A stretch of 22,172 nt of DNA from the NCBI GenBank assembly GCA_964436465.1, contig CAYTCV010000027.1:1-22172 (forward strand), read 5' to 3'. Shown in pieces: positions 6,193 through 13,618 of this stretch; the first letter of the stretch is position 1; every line of letters starts with the position of its first letter. The position numbers and the translations under genes are program-made. This DNA is from RBG-13-66-14 sp964436465 (GTDB lineage: Bacteria > RBG-13-66-14). The notes beneath the pieces are model-generated. The model did no database searches. It was not told the origin of the DNA and saw only the letters and a list, made by a program, of their open reading frames with translations.

Positions 6193-6939
6193 CTACCCTC
6201 CGAGGAGACGGCCGCGCAGGAGTTCGAACAGCGGGCGGAGCCGCGTTTCCGGGGGCGCGTCACCGGGAATATTCCCCACGGCGAATCCCGGGCCGCCGGC
6301 CGGAATGATAAAGGTCGGCAATCCCGCGAGCGGCGGCGCGGGCTCCAGCCAGTCGTCCAGCAGCACCGCCGCCGGTCCGCCTTTCGACCGGGCCGTCCGT
6401 GCCAGCTCGTCCGCTCCGAGGTGCTCGACGAAGCCGGCCAGGCGGAAACTCCCCGACGCGGCCCACACCGCCCCGTCGCCCTCCGCCCAATCGTCGGCCA
6501 GTTCCCGCGCCAGGCAGCGGTTGGTGGTCCCGAAGGGGACGACCGCGAGGTCGGTGTCGGTCAGCACGTCGGCCAGGCGGCGGCCGTCGGCCAGGGTCAG
6601 CTTCTGTCCGCGGCAGAGCCGGACGCGCCGCGCCCCGTTCCGTTTAAAAAAATCGGCCAGGCCCCGCGCGGGGTCGTCGCACGGAGCGATGTCCCCGGGA
6701 GACGGGCCGTAGAGCTCGGCGGCCAAAAGGCCCGCCAGAACGGTGAGATTTTCCCCGGACGGCTCGCCCAGGATTTCCCGACCGAGGCGGACGGTCTCGG
6801 CGGCCGAATCCTCCACCGGCCCCGGCCGGAGCGCCAGGCGGCAGAGCCCCGTCAACAGCCCGCCGGGCAGGGCGCCCAGGCCCGGCTCCCGCTCGACGAC
6901 GGCGCGCCGGACCGCGTCCACGCTCGGGGGGTGCGCCAT
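6193..6939 (-). CDS. SelA-like pseudoenzyme (truncated selenocysteine synthase homologue)
   Basis: A 248-aa protein resembling the middle of SelA (L-seryl-tRNA(Sec) selenium transferase, about 460 aa). The N-terminus PPSVDAVRR recalls the SelA 'LPSVDxLLR' start. From R110-G111 through G137-T-T-N-R141 the spacing (32 residues) equals that in E. coli SelA as I recall it, including an internal DV match and the hallmark GTTNR. GSFRLAGF (163-170) and ADELA (176-180) match SelA 'SNYSIQGF' and 'EAELV' at the same spacing. What is missing: the NNNAAA stretch of the PLP pocket, and everything from the Ser-Phe-Ser-Gly-Asp-Lys PLP-lysine motif on. It should not bind PLP covalently. The ATG has AAGGAGG 7 nt upstream and a near-consensus promoter, so it is expressed rather than a decaying remnant. 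It leads the operon with marC. The role is unknown: tRNA(Sec) or SelA binding is conceivable. Confidence 0.65.
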   Translation of the reverse strand: MAHPPSVDAVRRAVVEREPGLGALPGGLLTGLCRLALRPGPVEDSAAETVRLGREILGEPSGENLTVLAGLLAAELYGPSPGDIAPCDDPARGLADFFKRNGARRVRLCRGQKLTLADGRRLADVLTDTDLAVVPFGTTNRCLARELADDWAEGDGAVWAASGSFRLAGFVEHLGADELARTARSKGGPAAVLLDDWLEPAPPLAGLPTFIIPAGGPGFAVGNIPGDAPPETRLRPLFELLRGRLLGG

Positions 6940-6966
6940 GGGTAAGCCTCCTTAACTCAAAGGATT

Positions 6967-6996
6967 ACTCTACCGATTGGGGGGTCCCCGTGTCAA
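6967..6996 (-). promoter_or_regulatory. Sigma70-type promoter for the selA-like/marC operon
   Basis: On the minus strand TTGACA (plus 6991-6996, a perfect -35) and TAGAGT (plus 6967-6972) are 18 bp apart, about 28 bases before the ATG. It is divergent from the era promoter, with about 30 bp between the two -35 boxes. Confidence 0.6.
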
Positions 6997-7026
6997 ATTG
7001 CACTCAACCGGCGGGGCCGGTCGAGC

Positions 7027-7055
7027 TTGACTATCCCCGATTGAGTTGCTAAACT
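7027..7055 (+). promoter_or_regulatory. Sigma70-type promoter for era-korDABC
   Basis: TTGACT (7027-7032) and TAAACT (7050-7055) are separated by 17 bp. The predicted transcription start near 7062 makes the upstream in-frame TTG at 7066 nearly leaderless and favours the ATG at 7129 as the era start. Confidence 0.6.
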
Positions 7056-7128
7056 GCGTCTGTTTTTGCGCGGATGCATCCGGTGCGATTCACCGCGCCG
7101 GGATTCCGCCTTTGCCGGCGTCGTGCCC

Positions 7129-8043
7129 ATGCACCGGCCCGCACCAAAGAAGAGCGATTCCACCGAAACCGTTTTCCGTAGTGGATTTGTGGTACTTCTA
7201 GGTCGCCCCAACGTCGGCAAGTCCACCCTCCTCAACACCCTGTTGGGCGAGAAGGTCGCGCCCGCCACCCCCAAGCCCCAGACCACGCGCCGCTCCCTGC
7301 GCGGCGTCCTCACCGCCGAGGGTTACCAGGCGGTCTTCGTGGATACGCCGGGTTACCACCGGCCGAAGGACGAGCTGGGGCGCAGGATGATGGCGACCAC
7401 GCGGGCGGCGCTGACCGACGCGGACGCGGTCCTGGTCGTGGTGGATTCCACCGATTGCGGCCCGGCCGACGGTGAGCTGACCGACCTGGCCGCGGCCTCG
7501 GGCAAGCCGTTCCTCGTCGCCTGGAACAAGGTCGACCTTCCAGGCGCCGGGTCCCTCCCCACGCGGCTGGGGAGTGGCGAAGTCGAGGCGTTCGGAGTCT
7601 CGGCCCTCACCGGCGCGGGGCTCGAGGCCCTCCTCGGACGGCTGGTGGGACTTCTGCCCGCCGGTCCGGCCCTCTACGACGCCGACCAGCTCACCGCCGA
7701 GACCGAGCGCGAGCTGGTGGGCGAATTCGTGCGCGAGCAGGCCATGCTCGCCCTGCGCGAGGAACTGCCCTACGCCCTCGAGGTTCACACCGAGACCTTC
7801 GAGGAGCGGCCGGGCGGTCTCACCTACATCGCCGCGACCCTCTTCGTGGAGCGCAGGAGCCAGGTGGGAATCGTCGTGGGGGCCGGGGGGTCCGTCCTGC
7901 GCACAATCGGCAGCCGGGCCCGCCGCACCGTGGAAACCTTTTTAGACCGGCGCGTGTACCTGGACCTCTCGGTAAAGGTCCGGCCGAAGTGGCGCCGCGA
8001 CCCCGCCGCCCTCGACGGGTTCGGCTACGGCAGGAACCGGTGA
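7129..8043 (+). CDS. era: GTPase Era
   Basis: Essential GTPase that binds 16S rRNA near its 3' end and helps mature the small ribosomal subunit. G1 is GRPNVGKST (25-33), the switch I region has the Era-type TPKPQTTR (47-54), G3 is DTPG (72-75), G4 NKVD (133-136), and G5 is the SAL motif. The C-terminal KH domain contains GIVVGAGGSVLRTIG followed by the Era-typical YLDLSVKV and WRRDP. From ATG 7129 the protein is 304 aa, normal for Era. The frame stays open to TTG 7066 (325 aa), but those residues do not resemble Era. Neither start has a clear ribosome binding site. The stop is 5 bases before korD, so era leads the kor operon. Confidence 0.95.
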   Translation: MHRPAPKKSDSTETVFRSGFVVLLGRPNVGKSTLLNTLLGEKVAPATPKPQTTRRSLRGVLTAEGYQAVFVDTPGYHRPKDELGRRMMATTRAALTDADAVLVVVDSTDCGPADGELTDLAAASGKPFLVAWNKVDLPGAGSLPTRLGSGEVEAFGVSALTGAGLEALLGRLVGLLPAGPALYDADQLTAETERELVGEFVREQAMLALREELPYALEVHTETFEERPGGLTYIAATLFVERRSQVGIVVGAGGSVLRTIGSRARRTVETFLDRRVYLDLSVKVRPKWRRDPAALDGFGYGRNR

Positions 8044-8048
8044 CGAAA

Positions 8049-8288
8049 ATGGGCAAGAACAACCACGGCGACAATCCGGTGCGCATCTTCGAGGAATGGT
8101 GCAAGGGCTGCGGCATCTGCATCGCCTTCTGCCCCAAGGGCGTGCTGGTGCTCAACCACCTCGGCAAGGCCGAGCTGGCCCACCTCGAAAACTGCATCTA
8201 CTGCAAGCTCTGCGAAATCCTCTGCCCCGATTTCGCGGTTAACGTCAGGGGCAAACCCGAGGCGGGGAAGGCCGATGGCGACGGGTAA
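8049..8288 (+). CDS. korD: 2-oxoacid:ferredoxin oxidoreductase delta subunit (2x[4Fe-4S] ferredoxin)
   Basis: A 79-aa ferredoxin with two CxxCxxCxxxCP clusters: CKGCGICIAFCP and CIYCKLCEILCP. It carries electrons from the catalytic subunits to external ferredoxin. It sits directly before korA, the delta-alpha-beta-gamma order typical of four-subunit KorDABC/VorDABC enzymes. The ATG is 5 bases after the era stop and its end overlaps korA by 14 bases. The frame is open further upstream inside era, but the ATG gives the usual ferredoxin length. Confidence 0.9.
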   Translation: MGKNNHGDNPVRIFEEWCKGCGICIAFCPKGVLVLNHLGKAELAHLENCIYCKLCEILCPDFAVNVRGKPEAGKADGDG

Positions 8289-9453
8289 AAATCTGCAGTT
8301 CTACTCGGGCAACGAGGCAATCGCCTACGGCGCGCTCTACGCCGGGTGCGACTTCTTCGCCGGGTACCCCATCACCCCCTCCACCGAGGTGGCCGAAATC
8401 ATGGCGCTGGAGCAGCCCAAGCGGGGCGGCTCCTTCATCCAGATGGAGGACGAAATCGCCTCCATGGCGGCCATCATCGGGGGTGCCATGGGCGGGGCCA
8501 AATCCATGACCGCCACCAGCGGACCCGGATTCTCCCTCATGCAGGAGAACCTGGGCTACGCGGCCATGATAGAGGCGCCCTGCGTCGTGGTGAACGTGAT
8601 GCGCGGCGGACCGTCCACCGGCCTGCCCACCAAGGTCGCCCAGGGCGACGTCATGCAGGCCCGCTGGGGCACCCACGGCGACCACCCCATCATCGTGCTC
8701 ACCCCCGAAAGCGTCCTGGAGTGCTTCACCCTCACCGTGGAGGCCTTCAACCTCGCCGAGCGCTTCCGCACCCCGGTCGTCTTTTTGGCCGACGAGATGA
8801 TTGGCCACATGTACGAGGTCTTCAGCGTTCCGGAGCCGGGCGAGCTTCACGTGGTCGAGCGCGAAATCGCCGAGCGCCCCGCCGAGTGGTACCGGCCCTT
8901 CGAGCTCACCGCCCACGGCACCGTCCCCCTCATCCCCTTCGGCGAGGGTTACCGCTACCACGTCACCGGCCTGACCCACGACGAGGACGGCTTCCCCACC
9001 GGGGTTCCCGCCGAGTGCGGCCGGATGCTCGGCCACCTGTGCGCGAAGCTGGACATGAACCCCGAAATCCGCCTGACCGAGCGGGTGGAGCTGGAGGACG
9101 CCGACGTGGCCGTCATCGCTTACGGGTGCACGGCCCGGACCATGCGCCGGACGCTCTACGCCGCGCGGCGGGCGGGCGTCAAGGCCGGCATGCTCCGGCT
9201 CAAAACCCTCTGGCCGCTCCCGGAGAAGGCCATCGACGAGGTCTGCGACCGCGTGGAGCTGGTGGTGGTCCCCGAGCTGAACATGGGGCAGTTGGTGGGC
9301 GAGGTGGAGCGGGTCAACCGCGGCCGGGCGCGCGTGCTCCCGGTGAACCGCACCGACGGGGAAATCTTCAACCCCTACGACGTCGCCGACCTCATCGTCC
9401 GCACCCACCACGGGATGCGCGAAAAGGGCGAAACCGCGGACTTCCTCTTCTGA
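8275..9453 (+). CDS. korA: 2-oxoacid:ferredoxin oxidoreductase alpha subunit
   Basis: A 392-aa alpha subunit (pyrimidine-binding and domain II regions) of the TPP-dependent enzyme that oxidatively decarboxylates a 2-oxoacid to its acyl-CoA. Typical motifs are GNEAIAYGALYAGCDFFAGYPITPSTE at the N-terminus (Tyr-Pro-Ile-Thr-Pro being the signature), EDEIASMAAIIGGAMGGAKSMTATSGPG, and RGGPSTGLPT. The C-terminal part has LKTLWPLP and PELNMGQL. Length and motifs fit KorA (2-oxoglutarate) best, but substrate specificity cannot be read with certainty; VorB-type branched 2-oxoacids are possible. Confidence 0.93.
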   Translation: MATGKNLQFYSGNEAIAYGALYAGCDFFAGYPITPSTEVAEIMALEQPKRGGSFIQMEDEIASMAAIIGGAMGGAKSMTATSGPGFSLMQENLGYAAMIEAPCVVVNVMRGGPSTGLPTKVAQGDVMQARWGTHGDHPIIVLTPESVLECFTLTVEAFNLAERFRTPVVFLADEMIGHMYEVFSVPEPGELHVVEREIAERPAEWYRPFELTAHGTVPLIPFGEGYRYHVTGLTHDEDGFPTGVPAECGRMLGHLCAKLDMNPEIRLTERVELEDADVAVIAYGCTARTMRRTLYAARRAGVKAGMLRLKTLWPLPEKAIDEVCDRVELVVVPELNMGQLVGEVERVNRGRARVLPVNRTDGEIFNPYDVADLIVRTHHGMREKGETADFLF

Positions 9454-9470
9454 AGCGTTACGGGGGAGAC

Positions 9471-10325
9471 TTGTCGCACAAACCAAAGTCGGTCGTTCTC
9501 TCGTACCTGCGCGCCAAGAAAAAATTCCCCACGGTGTGGTGCCCGGGGTGCAGCCTGGGCGTCATCATGGGGTCACTCATCCGCGCGGTGCACAAGCTGG
9601 GAATCGACAAGGACGAAATCGCCTTCGTCTCGGGAATCGGCTGCACGGGGCGGATGCCGGTCTACACCGATTTCAACACCCTCCACGGCACCCACGGCCG
9701 CGCCCTGCCATTCGCCACCGGAATCAAGCTGGCCCGGCCGTCGCTCAAGGTCATCACGGCCATGGGGGACGGCGACTCCACCGCCATCGGGGGCAACCAC
9801 TTCATCCACACCTGCCGGCGCAACCTGGACTTGACCGCCATCATCGTCAACAACTACATCTACGGGATGACCGGCGGTCAGTACTCGCCGACGACCCCCG
9901 TGGGCCGGCGGGCCTCCACGGCGCCCTACGGCATGATTGAGACTCCCTTCGACGTCTGCAACCTGGCCACGGCGGCCGGAGCGGCCTTCGTCGCCCGCAC
10001 CACCAGCTACCACGCGGCCGCCATGACCGAGCTCATCGCCCGGGCCGTCGAAATCCGCGGCTTCGCCGTCGTCGAGGTCATGTCCCACTGCTACACCACC
10101 TACGGCCGGCGCAACCGCTACGTGAACCCCGTGGAGATGATGGAGGAGGAGAAGAAGCTGGCGGTGCCCCTCAAGGCGTATCAAAAGCTGAAGGAGAAGG
10201 ACCCCGCCTACGCGCTCAAGCCGGGGCAGTACCTCACCGGCGTCTTCACCGACGACGACTCCCGCCCCGAGTTCACCCAGGTTTACGCCGACCTCTGTCA
10301 GCGGGTTCAGGGGGGGTCGATTTGA
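9471..10325 (+). CDS. korB: 2-oxoacid:ferredoxin oxidoreductase beta subunit
   Basis: A 284-aa TPP-binding subunit. WCPGCS (Cys24, Cys27) and GIGCTGR (Cys58) supply iron-sulfur ligands. The TPP/Mg motif runs from GDGD (99-102) to NN (127-128), then YGMTGGQ. The start is taken as TTG at 9471, 17 bases after the korA stop and just after GGGGGAG; this gives the family-typical start shortly before 'KFPTVWCPGC'. The frame is open far upstream in the shadow of korA, but that part is not KorB. Its end overlaps korC by 4 bases (TTGA). Confidence 0.93.
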   Translation: MSHKPKSVVLSYLRAKKKFPTVWCPGCSLGVIMGSLIRAVHKLGIDKDEIAFVSGIGCTGRMPVYTDFNTLHGTHGRALPFATGIKLARPSLKVITAMGDGDSTAIGGNHFIHTCRRNLDLTAIIVNNYIYGMTGGQYSPTTPVGRRASTAPYGMIETPFDVCNLATAAGAAFVARTTSYHAAAMTELIARAVEIRGFAVVEVMSHCYTTYGRRNRYVNPVEMMEEEKKLAVPLKAYQKLKEKDPAYALKPGQYLTGVFTDDDSRPEFTQVYADLCQRVQGGSI

Positions 10326-10912
10326 CCGGGAATAAATCGCACCACGGCGTGAAGATGACGGTGGTCCGCTTCGCCGGTTCCGGCGGGCAGGGCCTGATGA
10401 CTTCGGGGCGCATCCTGGCCCAGGCGGCGGGACTCTACGGCGGCCGCACGGTGGTCCAGACCCAGAGCTACGGCCCCGAGGCCCGCGGCGGCGCCGCCAA
10501 GAGCGAGGTCTGCATCGCCGACGCCCCCATCGACAACCTCAAGCCTACCCGCATAGACGTCCTGGTGGCCATGAACCAGGCCTCCTGCGACAAGTACTCC
10601 GGAGACCTCAAGCCCGAGGGCGTCCTGGTAGCCGATTCGAGCTTCGTAGACCAGCCGCCCCGCCAGGACGCCTACTGCTTCCCCTTCACCTTCCACTGCC
10701 GCGACGTCCTGGGCAATCCCGTGGTGGCCAACATCATGGCGCTGGGGTACCTCCTGGTCCTCACCTGTGTGACGAGCCGGGAGGCGGTAAACCGGGCGCT
10801 CACCGAGAAAGTGCCGGCGCGGTTCCTGGAGCTGAATCTGCGGGCCCTCGAAGAGGGGGTCCGGGAGGGCGAGAAGGCGCGGGACTCCAGGGCCGGCCGC
10901 GAGGGATTCTGA
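10322..10912 (+). CDS. korC: 2-oxoacid:ferredoxin oxidoreductase gamma subunit
   Basis: A 196-aa gamma subunit that completes the korDABC set. The N-terminal signature is RFAGSGGQGLMTSGRILAQAA, followed by QSYGPEARGGAAKSEV, both diagnostic of the PFOR/KOR gamma domain that contacts CoA. The TTG start sits in a TTGA overlap with the korB stop, preceded by GGGGGG, so it is translationally coupled. The last 20 or so residues are highly charged (EGEKARDSRAGREGF) and poorly conserved. Confidence 0.92.
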   Translation: MTGNKSHHGVKMTVVRFAGSGGQGLMTSGRILAQAAGLYGGRTVVQTQSYGPEARGGAAKSEVCIADAPIDNLKPTRIDVLVAMNQASCDKYSGDLKPEGVLVADSSFVDQPPRQDAYCFPFTFHCRDVLGNPVVANIMALGYLLVLTCVTSREAVNRALTEKVPARFLELNLRALEEGVREGEKARDSRAGREGF

Positions 10913-11055
10913 CCCGGGGGGCCGGCGGAGTCGGGATGCGGTTTCTCGTCTGTCGGTGACGGGCGGTCGTGGGGGGGAGGACAGGCTAAGTCCGGGGAGT
11001 TAGGCGCCGGGCGCAATCTGCCGAACAGGATTAACCGGTCACAGAGGGGTGGCGG

Positions 11056-11457
11056 GTGCGGACCCTGGTCCTGGTGAAACCCGACGGCGTGAAGCGGAAC
11101 CTGGTGGGCGCGTGCCTGGCCGCCTTCGAGGGGGCGGGGCTCAAAATCACCGACCTGAAGATGCTCACCCTGACGCCGGCGATGGCCGAGGAGTTCTACG
11201 CCGTCCACCGGGCCGAGCCCTTCTTCGCGGGTCTCGTGGCCTATATGTCCTCGGGCCCCCTGGTGGCGGCGGTTCTCGAAGGCCCCGACGCGGTGCGCCG
11301 CACCCGGGAAATCATGGGCGCCACCAATCCCGCCGAGGCCGACCCCACCTCCCTGCGCGCCCGCTACGGCGAAAGCATCCAGCGCAACACCGTCCACGGC
11401 AGCGATTGCGAGAAGTCCGCGGCCTACGAGTTGAACGTGATTTTCGGTAAACCTTGA
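11056..11457 (+). CDS. ndk: Nucleoside diphosphate kinase
   Basis: A 133-aa enzyme that transfers phosphate from ATP to nucleoside diphosphates through a phosphohistidine. It starts RTLVLVKPDGVKRNLVG (family signature) and has ATNPAEADPTSLR and the active site NTVHGSDCEKSAAYE with the phosphorylated His in VHGSD. The GTG start lies after a G-rich stretch (GAGGGG). Length is normal. It is 143 bases after korC and 40 before the GNAT gene. The korC-ndk space holds a ggac/gtcc inverted repeat but no RNA I can name. Confidence 0.95.
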   Translation: MRTLVLVKPDGVKRNLVGACLAAFEGAGLKITDLKMLTLTPAMAEEFYAVHRAEPFFAGLVAYMSSGPLVAAVLEGPDAVRRTREIMGATNPAEADPTSLRARYGESIQRNTVHGSDCEKSAAYELNVIFGKP

Positions 11458-11497
11458 GGCCGGGACGGCCCCCGCCCTCCGGCCCGAAAGGAAAAAC

Positions 11498-12094
11498 ATG
11501 AACGGCGCCCTCTTCGCCGCGCCAGGCGTCTTCGTCAGGGAGCTCGAACCGGGGGATGACCTCAAACTCTCCTACTGGCCCGACACCGTGTACCTCGGTT
11601 CCGACGGGCACCACTGGGGCTCCATAGAGAAGGCCGCCCAGAACCTCGAAGAGCTCAAGCTCCTGTGGGGCAACGTCACCGTGGTCTGCAACTCCGACAA
11701 CGGGCAGGCCCTGGGCCTCCTCGTGTGGATCGAGGAGCCGGACGGCGGCTGCCGCTTCGGGCTGGAACTGGCCCCGGACCGAATCGGGCGGGGAATAGGC
11801 CGCCAGCTCGTAATCTCCTTCATCGAGTTCGCCTTCGGCATCCTGGGCTACAAGGAGCTGCGGGCCAAGGTCTCCGCCACCAACTCCCCGGCGGTGAACC
11901 TCGGGCGCCAGCTCAACTTCCACCTCATCGAGGAAACCTACGACGTCACCCCGCAATGCCGGCTCCCCATCTTCACCGACGACCGCTACGAGGGAATCCG
12001 GGCGCACTTCCGCAACGAGGGCGGCATCGTGATGGAGCAGGTGCTGGAACTGGGGCTCGAAGCGGAGGACTGGCACCCCTCGGTCTTCGAATAG
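11498..12094 (+). CDS. GNAT family N-acetyltransferase
   Basis: A 198-aa acetyl-CoA-dependent transferase. Motif A (acetyl-CoA pyrophosphate loop) is R-G-I-G-R within LAPDRIGRGIGRQLVISF; motif B follows as KELRAKVSATNSPAVNLGRQLNFHLIEE, the N-x-x-A-x-x-L-x-x-x-x-F arrangement typical of RimJ/RimL-like members. The ATG has AAAGGA 5-6 nt upstream. The C-terminal 50 residues (after about 150) are an extension I cannot assign. The acceptor substrate is unknown. It may be co-transcribed with ndk. Confidence 0.85.
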   Translation: MNGALFAAPGVFVRELEPGDDLKLSYWPDTVYLGSDGHHWGSIEKAAQNLEELKLLWGNVTVVCNSDNGQALGLLVWIEEPDGGCRFGLELAPDRIGRGIGRQLVISFIEFAFGILGYKELRAKVSATNSPAVNLGRQLNFHLIEETYDVTPQCRLPIFTDDRYEGIRAHFRNEGGIVMEQVLELGLEAEDWHPSVFE

Positions 12095-12105
12095 GGATTG
12101 GACCG

Positions 12106-12700
12106 GTCGGCCGGGGGCGGGTGTTGGGCCGCGGGTGAGGGGGAACGGCCGGGTCGCAGAATAAGGGGCGGTTGGGCCGGATAACCGGGGCGACGTGGAT
12201 GTTGGTCCACCCCGGCGCAGAGGCTCCAGGTCGGGCCGGATAATCGGGGGCGAATTCCGGGCGGGCCTAGTCGCTGATTCTCGGGACGGTTGGGCCGGAT
12301 AACCGGGGGCGGGTGCCGGGACGCTGGTTGGGCCGTAATTGAGGGGGAGCGGCCGGGTCGTAGGATAAGGGGCGGTTGGGCCGGATAACCGGGGGCGAAT
12401 TCCGGGCGGGCCTAGTCGCTGATTCTCGGGACGGTCGGGCCGGATAACCGGGGCGACGTGGATGTTGGTCCACCCCGGCGCAGAGGCTCCANNNNNNNNN
12501 NNNNNNNNNNNNNNNNNNNNNNNNNNNNNNNNNNNNNNNNNNNNNNNNNNNNNNNNNNNNNNNNNNNNNNNNNNNNNNNNNNNNNNNNNNNGGGCCGGAT
12601 AACCGGGGGCGGGTGCCGGGACGCTGGTTGGGCCGTAATTGAGGGGGAGCGGCCGGGTCGTAGGATAAGGGGCGGTCGGGTCGCTTAGCCGGGGGGCGGG
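12106..12700. repeat. Modular tandem repeat array (59/59/86-bp units), interrupted by an assembly gap
   Basis: A gene-free block in which the core GGGCCGGATAAYCGGGG recurs at 12174, 12233, 12292, 12378, 12437 and 12592. Each core begins one of three unit types. Type A is about 59 bp with 'gatgttggtccacc'; type B is 59 bp with 'gggcctagtcgctgattctc'; type C is 86 bp with 'gggccgtaattgaggggg'. The visible order is C' (a diverged copy without the core, 12106-12173), A, B, C, B, A, gap, C, and then a decayed core at 12678. Copies of a type are nearly identical (for example C at 12292-12377 and 12592-12677). Long open frames across it on both strands are artefacts of GC-rich repeats. Confidence 0.85.
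12492..12591. other. Assembly gap (100 N) inside the tandem array
   Basis: Exactly 100 N, the conventional placeholder for a scaffold gap of unknown length. It starts within a type A unit and ends at the start of a type C unit, so the true number of array units is unknown. Confidence 0.97.
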
Positions 12701-12784
12701 AATGCCCCTTTTCGTAGCCGACTTCAGACTCTATCGGTGAGCCCCGTCGTATTTTCATGGATGAACCGAACCAGGGGGTTGGCC

Positions 12785-13618
12785 TTGTTCAAGATTGTCA
12801 GCAAAAGGGTCCTCGGGCCCGACATCAAGCTCTTCGAGGTCGAGGCGCCGCTGGTCGCCAAGAAAATCAGGCCCGGCCAGTTCATCATGCTGCGCATCGA
12901 CTCCCACGGCGAGCGCATCCCCTTGACCATGGTGGACCGCGACCCCGCGGCCGGGACGGTGACCATCATCTTCCAGGAGGTGGGCAAGACCACCCGTCAG
13001 CTCGGGACCCTGGGACCGGGCGACGAGTTGGCGGACTTCATCGGCCCCCTGGGCCGGTACCACCCCATGGGCGGCGAGCACAAGCGGGTCCTGGGCGTGG
13101 GGGGCGGAATCGGCGTCGCGCCGCTGCTCCCGAAAACCCGGGAGTTCAAGGCGAACGGGAACCGCGTCGAGAGCATCATCGGCGCCCGCTCCAAAAACCT
13201 CCTCATCCTGGAGGACGAGATGCGGGCCGCCTCCGACGAGCTCTCCGTCTGCACCGACGACGGCAGCTACGGTCATAAAGGCTTCGTCTCCGACATATTG
13301 AAGGCCAGGCTCGACGCCTCGACCGATTACGACTTCGTGCTGGCCATCGGTCCGCCCGTCATGATGCGGGTCTGCCGCGACCTGGTGCTGCCCTACGGCG
13401 TCCCGGTGTACGTCAGCCTGAACACCATCATGGTGGACGGGACGGGCATGTGCGGCTCCTGCCGGGTCACCGTGGGCGGCGAGGTCAAATTCGCCTGCGT
13501 GGACGGGCCGGAGATGCGCGGCGAGGAAATCGACTTCAACGAGATGATGGCCCGCCAGAACCGCTACCTGGCCGAGGAGAAGTGCGCCCTGGAGCGCTAC
13601 CTGAAGGAGGTGGGGTAG
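12785..13618 (+). CDS. nfnA: NADH-dependent ferredoxin:NADP+ oxidoreductase subunit alpha (NfnA/SudB-type)
   Basis: A 277-aa FAD/NAD-binding subunit related to the dihydroorotate dehydrogenase electron-transfer subunit. A ferredoxin-reductase barrel contains PGQF (30-33) and RIPLTM (44-49). The NAD domain has GVGGGIGVAPLLP (104-116). The [2Fe-2S] site is VDGTGMCGSC with Cys223, Cys226 and later Cys238, and Asp218 as the probable fourth ligand, as in T. maritima NfnA. The start is set at TTG 12785 (AGGGGG about 7 nt upstream) because it yields the family N-terminus 'MFKIVxKxVLxP'; the frame is open to 12737. It is immediately followed by nfnB. A sulfide dehydrogenase (SudB) or glutamate synthase partner are the alternatives. 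Confidence 0.85.
   Translation: MFKIVSKRVLGPDIKLFEVEAPLVAKKIRPGQFIMLRIDSHGERIPLTMVDRDPAAGTVTIIFQEVGKTTRQLGTLGPGDELADFIGPLGRYHPMGGEHKRVLGVGGGIGVAPLLPKTREFKANGNRVESIIGARSKNLLILEDEMRAASDELSVCTDDGSYGHKGFVSDILKARLDASTDYDFVLAIGPPVMMRVCRDLVLPYGVPVYVSLNTIMVDGTGMCGSCRVTVGGEVKFACVDGPEMRGEEIDFNEMMARQNRYLAEEKCALERYLKEVG

Noticed and set aside
7066..7128. Era start at TTG 7066
   Set aside because: The extra 21 residues do not resemble Era, no ribosome binding site is present, and the predicted transcription start is only about 4 bases upstream.
10913..11055. Possible structured RNA (ggac/gtcc inverted repeat, G-rich tracts) between korC and ndk
   Set aside because: It superficially recalls part of RNase P RNA, but none of the conserved RNase P, SRP or tmRNA core elements can be found.
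12106..12700. CRISPR array
   Set aside because: The shared core is only about 17 bp, the intervening sequences are themselves repeated rather than unique, spacings vary (59 and 86 bp), and no cas genes are nearby.
12267..12758. Long minus-strand open frame across the tandem array
   Set aside because: It runs through the 100-N gap and translates GC-rich repeats into low-complexity Pro/Arg-rich text with no protein features.
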